Part shown: positions 1 to 5,260 of the stretch, in pieces
Numbering within the stretch: the first letter of the stretch is position 1
How the letters are laid out: the number at the start of each line of letters is the position of its first letter
NCBI GenBank assembly: GCA_018650745.1
Contig: JABIFK010000809.1
Location: 1 to 7,460 of the forward strand
DNA: 7,460 nt
DNA from: Candidatus Latescibacterota bacterium
Lineage (GTDB): Bacteria > Latescibacterota > UBA2968
Direction: 5' to 3'
The notes under the pieces: generated by a model
Told to the model about the DNA's origin: nothing
Database searches by the model: none
Seen by the model: only the letters and a program-made list of their open reading frames with translations
Made by a program: the position numbers and the translations under genes

Positions 1-181
1 TGAAAGCCGCGCGAGAAGGCGCACAGAGTGGGTAGGGACAATAGGTGTTTTCAAACCGAGTGCCCATAGACGCCAAGGTGTCGAGGTGCGGCGTTTGAAC
101 AAACGGATGACCTGCACAGCCCATGAATCTTGCGTTGTGTTGGTCAGAAATAATGAGAACGATATTTGGCGCGTACGACAC
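1..181 (-). CDS. Cysteine-type sulfatase, N-terminal 60 residues (cut by left edge)
   Basis: This is the start of a type I (formylglycine) sulfatase, which hydrolyses sulfate esters (some relatives hydrolyse phosphonate or phosphate esters). Visible residues run from a GTG start through SYAPNIVLIISDQHNARF, the usual first beta strand with metal-binding D13 and Q14. They end in PLCAPSRAAF, which is the C-x-P-S-R sulfatase signature: C53 is the residue converted to formylglycine, with P55 and R57 following. I chose GTG at 179-181 because a good ribosome-binding site (GAGGAAAG) lies about 4 bases upstream and the homologous region begins right there. A nearby ATG at about 193-195 is in another frame. 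No signal peptide is visible at this start, so a cytoplasmic location is possible. It is the last visible gene of the minus-strand operon, 26 bases after PhyH-like protein B. The family call is firm; the substrate is unknown because most of the protein lies outside the window. Confidence 0.93.
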   Translation of the reverse strand, partial: MSYAPNIVLIISDQHNARFMGCAGHPFVQTPHLDTLASMGTRFENTYCPYPLCAPSRAAF

Positions 182-207
182 GTTACTTTCCTCATTCGGG
201 AATAGAT

Positions 208-915
208 TTAGTAGTTCTGATCATTGCCGTTATAAATACCATCTCCGCGCACCACAACGCGTTTGGGGTTGGGCACGTCGTTGATTTCGTCTACGCTGTG
301 GTAGCCCATTGTCATGCTCATTCTTGTGTCTGGGGTCGTATTCTTGCCAGGGCCGTGTACAAGCATGCTGTCTATGACGAGCATGCCACCTTTTGGCATG
401 GGCACGGGTAAGATTTGATCATTGAGTTCATTGGCCCAGGCCATGTCGTACAAGCTGCCACCTGTACCTGGTAAGTGATGGGTGCCGGGTACAATGCGTG
501 TGCAGCCATTTTCGAGGTTTGTTTCTTCAAGATAAAATATGATCGTGAAAATGGTCCGAGACCATTGTTTGACGTCGCGATGTAACCCGCCCTCTTTTTC
601 AGTTTTGGTGCGCAGCGTGGCATGATTATGCCGGTTTTTAATAAGTTCGATGTTGGGACCTAAGAGAGATTCCAATGGATCAAGCACAAGGTCGTGCGTC
701 GCAACTTGGTAAAAGATGGGCGCGCGATCAATGGCGTTAGAAATGCGAACCACTTGGCCGTCAGCGTTGCGCACGACGGGTTCAACTTCGTTGTTGATGT
801 CTTGCCAAATGGCGTTCTTGAGCTCTTCAACCCGTTCGTCGGGCAGCACGCTGGGCAACCTGAGAAAGCCATTGTGACGAAAAAGTTGGATTTGTGAAGG
901 TGATAGCGCAGGCAT
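208..915 (-). CDS. PhyH-family Fe(II)/2-oxoglutarate-dependent dioxygenase (protein B)
   Basis: A 235-residue phytanoyl-CoA dioxygenase-like protein. Enzymes of this family hydroxylate small molecules using Fe(II), O2 and 2-oxoglutarate in a double-stranded beta-helix fold. The N-terminus (LSPSQIQLFRHNGFLRLPSV) is typical. All catalytic parts are visible: the H-x-D pair H112-R-D114, the distal iron ligand H187 (in LVHGPGK), and R198, 11 residues later, for the 2-oxoglutarate carboxylate. The ENGCTRIVPGTHH block (135-147) is the usual PhyH core. The reading frame stays open upstream to 1056, but the start at 913-915 fits the family N-terminus and has AGGGA 5 bases upstream. That ribosome-binding site overlaps the stop codon of the preceding hydrolase gene, so translation is probably coupled. 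It is a paralogue of the first gene of the operon (4367-5110), but unlike that one it has an intact iron triad, so it is likely an active oxygenase. The substrate is unknown. Confidence 0.92.
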   Translation of the reverse strand: MPALSPSQIQLFRHNGFLRLPSVLPDERVEELKNAIWQDINNEVEPVVRNADGQVVRISNAIDRAPIFYQVATHDLVLDPLESLLGPNIELIKNRHNHATLRTKTEKEGGLHRDVKQWSRTIFTIIFYLEETNLENGCTRIVPGTHHLPGTGGSLYDMAWANELNDQILPVPMPKGGMLVIDSMLVHGPGKNTTPDTRMSMTMGYHSVDEINDVPNPKRVVVRGDGIYNGNDQNY

Positions 916-920
916 GAGGG

Positions 921-925
921 TCCCT
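921..925 (-). promoter_or_regulatory. Ribosome-binding site of PhyH-like protein B, overlapping the upstream stop codon
   Basis: AGGGA reads on the minus strand 5 bases before the ATG at 913-915 and overlaps the TAG stop (924-926) of the hydrolase gene. It decides the start of the oxygenase in favour of this ATG over upstream in-frame starts. The arrangement favours re-initiation by ribosomes finishing the hydrolase. Confidence 0.75.
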
Positions 926-3092
926 ATGTTAGATGTTGCATGAACCATTGCTCGACGTCGAGTTTGGTATGGAGCTTGAGGTTTTCTGGCATTGGTGCAT
1001 ACGCTAAGCTGGTGGATTTGTACACGTCTTGAACCATTTGATCTGATGCAGGACAATTGCGTCCATCAACGCAGTGGGTAAGCAGCATTGGCTTTGGGGC
1101 AAACAAGGACGCAATGTCGCACAGGTCGCCAGCCAAGAGCGCGCCGGGCAGTATGGCATCGTGGGGGAGGTAACAGTATATATTTTCGAGTAGACTTTGG
1201 TAGCCCGTGATCATGCCGCGAATGGCCAGTGAATGGATGTTGGGTTCAAAGAGTGTTGTCAATAAAGCAAGCAGGCCACCCGCTGGTTCCGCTTGGTGAG
1301 GAATTGGGTCTGTGTTGAGCAAGGGATCTTCAAAGCCAACGGGGTTGGTAAGGGCAAGACTGTCTCCCCAAAGTGATATGGGAATTTTGGCATGCGTCGT
1401 ACTGAGATATGATACGACTGTGCGCAAAGCTTGCAAACGGACACCTATACTTGTTTGGCCAAACATGAGCAGGTTTGCAGATAGCGTGGTGGCTGCACTG
1501 CGAAATGTGCGACCGTCGTCGGGGGCTGTTTCACCTATGCTAGGGAGGTCAGGAAGACAGAGTGCGATTCCTTTGTCAAGCAATGCTTCGTAGGAGTCGG
1601 ATCTTTGTGTGAGAAGATCTTGTTTTCCTGCTTGAGCAAGTGTGACAATGAGGTGGCGCGGGTGTGGTGGCGTCAAAATAAGAAGCGGAATTGGAACGTG
1701 TCCGTCGCAGATGAGCGTTGTTTGTTGAATTGAGACCTGGCCCAATTTTTTTATGGGCTGAGATTGGGTTTCTACTGCTCTTGGCGTGGTGTCGCCAAGG
1801 GTGTTTGTCCAAGTCTTTTGGAGATGTGCAAGTTGTGATGAAGCTTGGGATCGGTTTACAACACCCAAGCCTTGAAGTACTGAGTTGAAAAATGGTATCT
1901 GGTATTCTTGACGGAATTCAGGCGTGAGACTGTGCAGCTTTCCTTCTGGATGTCGTTCTTCTTTTTCTTCTGTTGGAGGGCTGATCCCGTACCATTTTTC
2001 CAATGCTTGATAGATGCGTTGCCGGTGAGGCACACCAATGTTGTTGCAGTGAGATGCTTGGGGGGGGCGGCCTTGTAATTGACCAAAGCCCTGAGTATAG
2101 TCCAAATGGTCTGACGCATCGTGCCACGCGTAAATTTGTTGTAAGCGTTTCCAAACTGGGTCGTGTTCCTTGTCCCATGCAAATTCGTGCGCATAGATCA
2201 AGCGGCGAGGTGCAATGCTTCCTACGATTACCCACGGCAAAAAACCATCACGCCCACTTAACCTTAAGTTGCGTGTCGATTCCCAACTGCCACTGCCCAA
2301 ATAATTGAATGTTGTTTCTGAATCTTCCGGTAGTGGGTAAGGGGATTCGGGTTGTGGACCACCAAAATTAAAGGGTACGGCGCACGAGATACGTGTGTCC
2401 AATGCTGCCGCAACAGCACAAGGATCGCCACCACCCGCGACAGAGCCCATAACAATTATTTTTTTAGGGTCAACATTGTTTTGGGATAACAGAAGGTCAA
2501 CGCATCTTTGAATATCCCAGACCATCCATCCCATCAGGCTGTCGCCTAGGGTATGCAGTTGCATGCTTGTGGTGTTGCGAAACCAATAGTCTTGACGGGG
2601 GGCAAATCGATGGTCGCGACGATCGCCATATCCGATGGGGTCGATGACCAAGACAACACACCCTGACCTTGCCCACAAGATGCCCATATCTTGGAGTTCG
2701 CCCTGGATTTTGGGATTGTGGTGGCTGTTAACTAAAATGATGCCAGGCATTTGTTGTGTGGATGGATTGGGCAGATAGCGGTTGGCTGAGACAAAGACTT
2801 TTTTACGGCTTTCAAAGACAATATTTTCAATGGTATATCCATCGCCCTCAATTAGGTCCGATATGTGCGGTATTATTTTTGGGGGGGGAGAAGGGAATTG
2901 TCCCAGAGATTGGCGCAGGGCTTCAATGCGAGGGCGGCTAAAGGATTCCCAGTCAGACAAGGAATGCATATGAGACCAATTTTCAATGTCTTGTGCGTTG
3001 ATTGACGCACGTTGTTTCTGTATGAGATCTTGAAACAGATGTGGCGCAGAAGCATCTAAACCTTGCGATTGGATTGTTGAGAGCATAGACAT
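924..3092 (-). CDS. Two-domain alpha/beta hydrolase, acetyl-xylan-esterase-like
   Basis: A 722-residue protein with two alpha/beta-hydrolase-like halves, related by recognition to large acetyl-xylan-esterase-type hydrolases common in planctomycete-like genomes. The first half (about 85-370) has the core strands PGIILVNSHHN and VVLVIDPIGYGDR, then IIVMGSVAGGGDP at the nucleophile elbow (about 212-224). Later come APRRLIYAHEFAWDKEHDPVW and a conserved HCNNIGVPHRQRIYQ tail (348-362) with possible catalytic histidines. The second half (about 450-720) has a second elbow, LWGDSLA, with S578 as candidate nucleophile, and LLTHCVDGRN with D676 as candidate acid. At the first elbow the position where relatives carry serine (G-x-S-G-G-G) is A219, so the first half may not act as a classic serine esterase. 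The start at 3090-3092 has AAAGAGAA 5 bases upstream and lies 2 bases after the peptidase stop; a second ATG at 3084-3086 is an alternative. No secretion signal is seen. Deacetylation or another ester cleavage is a family inference; the substrate is unknown. Confidence 0.85.
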   Translation of the reverse strand: MSMLSTIQSQGLDASAPHLFQDLIQKQRASINAQDIENWSHMHSLSDWESFSRPRIEALRQSLGQFPSPPPKIIPHISDLIEGDGYTIENIVFESRKKVFVSANRYLPNPSTQQMPGIILVNSHHNPKIQGELQDMGILWARSGCVVLVIDPIGYGDRRDHRFAPRQDYWFRNTTSMQLHTLGDSLMGWMVWDIQRCVDLLLSQNNVDPKKIIVMGSVAGGGDPCAVAAALDTRISCAVPFNFGGPQPESPYPLPEDSETTFNYLGSGSWESTRNLRLSGRDGFLPWVIVGSIAPRRLIYAHEFAWDKEHDPVWKRLQQIYAWHDASDHLDYTQGFGQLQGRPPQASHCNNIGVPHRQRIYQALEKWYGISPPTEEKEERHPEGKLHSLTPEFRQEYQIPFFNSVLQGLGVVNRSQASSQLAHLQKTWTNTLGDTTPRAVETQSQPIKKLGQVSIQQTTLICDGHVPIPLLILTPPHPRHLIVTLAQAGKQDLLTQRSDSYEALLDKGIALCLPDLPSIGETAPDDGRTFRSAATTLSANLLMFGQTSIGVRLQALRTVVSYLSTTHAKIPISLWGDSLALTNPVGFEDPLLNTDPIPHQAEPAGGLLALLTTLFEPNIHSLAIRGMITGYQSLLENIYCYLPHDAILPGALLAGDLCDIASLFAPKPMLLTHCVDGRNCPASDQMVQDVYKSTSLAYAPMPENLKLHTKLDVEQWFMQHLT

Positions 3093-3094
3093 AG

Positions 3095-4270
3095 TTATTC
3101 TCTTTGAGTGGCAATGGCAACGGCAAGTTGACAAGCTTGGTGAAATCGGGGTAAACTCAAGCGTTCTTCGGGGGTATGTGCGTTTTCTTGACCCACCCCA
3201 ATGGTAACGGCTGGAATGCCGTGTGCGACAATCCAGTTGGCGTCCATGCCACCGTTGTTGGTGACACACGTGGCGTTAAAACCACAAGATTGGGCTGCTT
3301 TTTGAGCCGCAAGGATAACGGGGGAATCGTTGCCTAAATCAAAGGGCTCATACGTTGGGCCAGGAGAGAATTGAACACTGCCGCGAAGCCCTTCTGAGCT
3401 TTGTTGGGTCGAGACGACCCTTTCAAAGGTTTCCTTATACATCTGGATGATTGTTTTTCGAAATGCCACACTGTGAGATCGTGCTTCGGCCAAGATATGC
3501 AGATGAGGCATGACGACGTTGCTGCCCGTTCCACCCGTGAGCGTTCCGATATTGGCAGAGCCCTTTCCTTCTGATCTGTCAATTTGTCCGTGCCAACCGT
3601 TCTGTTCCAGTTCAGCAATGGCAAGCGACGCAATCACTGCGGCAGACACGCCTTTCTCTGGGCGAGAGCCCGCGTGGGCAGCCACACCCTCTATATGAAT
3701 GTTGAAGCGTTCGGTACCGATAACTTTCGTTACGAGTTGGTTAGGTGCACCGCCATCAAAGTTAAAGCATATCGAAGGACGCGGTGAACCCAATAAGTCC
3801 AAGTTCATTCCGCGGGCACCCACAAGGCCGACTTCTTCTTGAATGAAAAATACAAGAGTGACCGGCGGATGTTGTCCGTTTAATGCGAGTAGTTCTCGTG
3901 CAACTTGTAATACTGTTGCGCATCCGGCGCGGTTATCTCCGCCAAGGGCTTTGCCTGGGGCATCACTGACAATCCAGTCGCCATCAACTTTGGCTAGGGT
4001 ATCCACAGCACCAGGCACAGTGTCCATGTGGGTGCTAAACATCCATCGATCGCCTTGACCGGTGCCATTCAGGTGCACAATGAGATTTCCAGTGTTCCCA
4101 CCGTATTCGCTTTGATCTTGTGCATTGTCGGTGTGGATGTCCCTTTCAGAAACGCCGAGTGAGATCAGTTTTTTACATAGGTGCGCGGTCACCAAGGCTT
4201 CTTCTGAGGGTTGACCTGGAATTTTTAACAATTCCAATAGGTCTTCGAGGGCTTGGGCTTGAATGGTCAT
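3095..4270 (-). CDS. M20-family metallopeptidase, PepT-like
   Basis: A 391-residue di-zinc (or other divalent metal) hydrolase of the M20 clan. It most resembles PepT-like aminopeptidases or amidohydrolases, which act in the cytoplasm on small peptides or N-acyl compounds. Metal and catalytic residues appear in the expected order: H81 and catalytic D83 in STHMDTVP, bridging D112 in LGGDNRAGCA, catalytic E145 and E146 in IQEEVGLVGARG, D172 in NFDGG, and H365 in ENAHTPEE. The lid or dimerisation domain is inserted around 185-300 and carries H199 in AAHAGSRPEKG. Length is normal for the family. I chose the ATG at 4268-4270 because family similarity begins there; only a weak GAAG lies about 10 bases upstream. 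The frame also has an upstream TTG at 4334-4336, which I consider less likely. The gene sits second in the operon, 96 bases after PhyH-like protein A and 2 bases before the hydrolase. The fold and chemistry are firm; the substrate is unknown and may be a conjugate made or processed by the neighbours. Confidence 0.92.
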   Translation of the reverse strand: MTIQAQALEDLLELLKIPGQPSEEALVTAHLCKKLISLGVSERDIHTDNAQDQSEYGGNTGNLIVHLNGTGQGDRWMFSTHMDTVPGAVDTLAKVDGDWIVSDAPGKALGGDNRAGCATVLQVARELLALNGQHPPVTLVFFIQEEVGLVGARGMNLDLLGSPRPSICFNFDGGAPNQLVTKVIGTERFNIHIEGVAAHAGSRPEKGVSAAVIASLAIAELEQNGWHGQIDRSEGKGSANIGTLTGGTGSNVVMPHLHILAEARSHSVAFRKTIIQMYKETFERVVSTQQSSEGLRGSVQFSPGPTYEPFDLGNDSPVILAAQKAAQSCGFNATCVTNNGGMDANWIVAHGIPAVTIGVGQENAHTPEERLSLPRFHQACQLAVAIATQRE

Positions 4271-4366
4271 AGTTTTAGATCTTCGGTTAAAGTTTGGAAC
4301 TGTGATGAGGTGATGGGGACTTTCGAGCCACAACAAAGAAGGCTTGCGCGAATGGGTTTGGCTGGA

Positions 4367-5110
4367 TTACCACGTTTTGGGAAATGGGGATGGGTGGCCG
4401 TTATATGCTTTCTCGCCATGGATTAAAATTTTCTCAGGGTCTTCTTTAATCACATCATGCGCATCATGCGCCCGATAAGCTACCGTCATACTGCGGCGAG
4501 ATCGGTCTGTGACATTGGTGTCTGAACCGTGAAAGCAGCAGTCGTTGAAGAGCAGAATACCGCCCTTGGGCATAGGCATGGGAACCGAGCGATAATAATG
4601 GTCGGTATCCCGAAAGTCGTCTCTTTGTTTTTGTGGCCGTCTTTTGTTGTTAAAGGGACGGTTGTGGCTGCCTGGAACTATGCGTATGCAGCCATTTTCC
4701 ATTGTAGATTCCTCGAGGTAAATCAACCCTGTGAGGATCATATGGTCATAGGGTTCTTCGCCAGAATGCCAAGGTACCGGATAAGATCCACCTGGGCGAA
4801 CCATAATGTGGTTGTGTTTGTTGGTGAGTATTTCAATATTTGGACCCATAATGCTTTCAAGTGCGTTTAATATGATGGTGTGTGTCGCTGCTTCGTGGTA
4901 GACCTTGTCTCGGTCAAATATTTTTGATAACCGCCGCACTTTGTCGGGCGTTCTCTCGTTCTTGTCTTCCCACACAATAGGTTCGATGATATCTGAAATC
5001 TGCGCGTCTGTCACCGCATTGAGACGATCGACAAGCTCTTCGGGCAAGGTTCCACGAACCTGATGGAATCCAGTCGTTTTGAAATACCAAAGGTCTTCGT
5101 CTGTGAGCAT
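4367..5110 (-). CDS. PhyH-family protein A with H-x-G in place of the iron-binding H-x-D
   Basis: A 247-residue phytanoyl-CoA dioxygenase-like protein and first gene of the minus-strand operon. It starts at ATG 5108-5110 with AGGGGA about 9 bases upstream. It is clearly homologous to PhyH-like protein B (208-915): THTIILNALESIMGPNIE (76-93), NKHNH (97-101), ENGCIRIVPGSH (138-149) and PMPKGG (179-184) all have counterparts there. The distal iron ligand H194 (CCFHGSD) and 2-oxoglutarate-binding R205, 11 residues later, are present. The proximal motif reads W-H115-S-G117-E118-E119. Aligned without gaps to protein B from residue 76 to about 146, G117 falls exactly where the iron-binding aspartate D114 stands. 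Loss of this carboxylate is the hallmark of Fe/2OG halogenases (HxA or HxG), but E118 or E119 might take over the role, or the protein might be non-catalytic. PhyH family membership is firm; the reaction is open. Confidence 0.9.
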   Translation of the reverse strand: MLTDEDLWYFKTTGFHQVRGTLPEELVDRLNAVTDAQISDIIEPIVWEDKNERTPDKVRRLSKIFDRDKVYHEAATHTIILNALESIMGPNIEILTNKHNHIMVRPGGSYPVPWHSGEEPYDHMILTGLIYLEESTMENGCIRIVPGSHNRPFNNKRRPQKQRDDFRDTDHYYRSVPMPMPKGGILLFNDCCFHGSDTNVTDRSRRSMTVAYRAHDAHDVIKEDPEKILIHGEKAYNGHPSPFPKTW

Positions 5111-5118
5111 GTTTATGT

Positions 5119-5124
5119 TCCCCT
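5119..5124 (-). promoter_or_regulatory. Ribosome-binding site of PhyH-like protein A
   Basis: AGGGGA on the minus strand, 8 bases before the ATG at 5108-5110. It supports that start codon for the first gene of the operon. Confidence 0.7.
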
Positions 5125-5134
5125 GAGATAGGTT

Positions 5135-5158
5135 GGCGTCGCTACTTGGTTCGACGCC
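5135..5158 (-). repeat. Perfect 7-bp inverted repeat in the 5' leader of the minus-strand operon
   Basis: GGCGTCG (5135-5141) is matched by its exact reverse complement CGACGCC (5152-5158) across a 10-base loop. It lies 24 bases upstream of the PhyH-like protein A start codon and next to that gene's ribosome-binding site. It could be an operator for a dimeric regulator or a leader RNA hairpin. No T-run follows on either strand, so it is not an intrinsic terminator. Confidence 0.5.
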
Positions 5159-5244
5159 CCTAAAGTATGCATTTTTTTCTTTGCCACAACCAAAAAAGAA
5201 CCTTATTTTGACATTTAGTGTGCCGTGTTTGACTTACTGTTTTG

Positions 5245-5250
5245 AAAGGA
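5245..5250 (+). promoter_or_regulatory. Ribosome-binding site of the radical SAM gene
   Basis: AAAGGA lies 10 bases before the ATG at 5261, a slightly long spacing. An ATG overlapping this site at 5250-5252 is in a different frame and does not lead into the radical SAM protein. Confidence 0.6.
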
Positions 5251-5260
5251 TGGCGATCAA

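Larger units (their letters stand above)
5111..5260. promoter_or_regulatory. Divergent promoter region between the minus-strand operon and the radical SAM gene
   Basis: These 150 bases must hold the promoters for both directions. On the plus strand a perfect TTGACA lies at 5208-5213, but no convincing -10 box follows at 16-18 bases, so that promoter is uncertain. On the minus strand a plausible pair is TTGGTT and CATACT, about 18 bases apart, just before the leader hairpin; this is also weak. The middle (5171-5200) has a T-run and an A-run that could bend the DNA. TTGAC occurs twice, 21 bases apart (5208 and 5229). I see no small gene here. Confidence 0.5.

Noticed and set aside
916..1056. 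N-terminal extension of PhyH-like protein B to an upstream start
   Set aside because: It would overlap the hydrolase C-terminus by about 130 bases and is unlike the family N-terminus. The ATG at 915 has a good ribosome-binding site.
1856..2194. Minus-strand open frame of 112 codons in another frame of the hydrolase gene
   Set aside because: It is inside a well-supported hydrolase coding region, and its residue make-up shows no family likeness.
3093..3269. N-terminal extension of the hydrolase to 3269
   Set aside because: It would overlap the peptidase gene, and its Cys/His/Arg-rich residues look like out-of-frame translation.
4529..4870. Plus-strand open frame of 113 codons
   Set aside because: It lies wholly antisense to PhyH-like protein A, has no recognisable family features or ribosome-binding site, and is a shadow of that gene.
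5135..5158. Intrinsic terminator in the divergent region
   Set aside because: The hairpin has no T-run after it on either strand.
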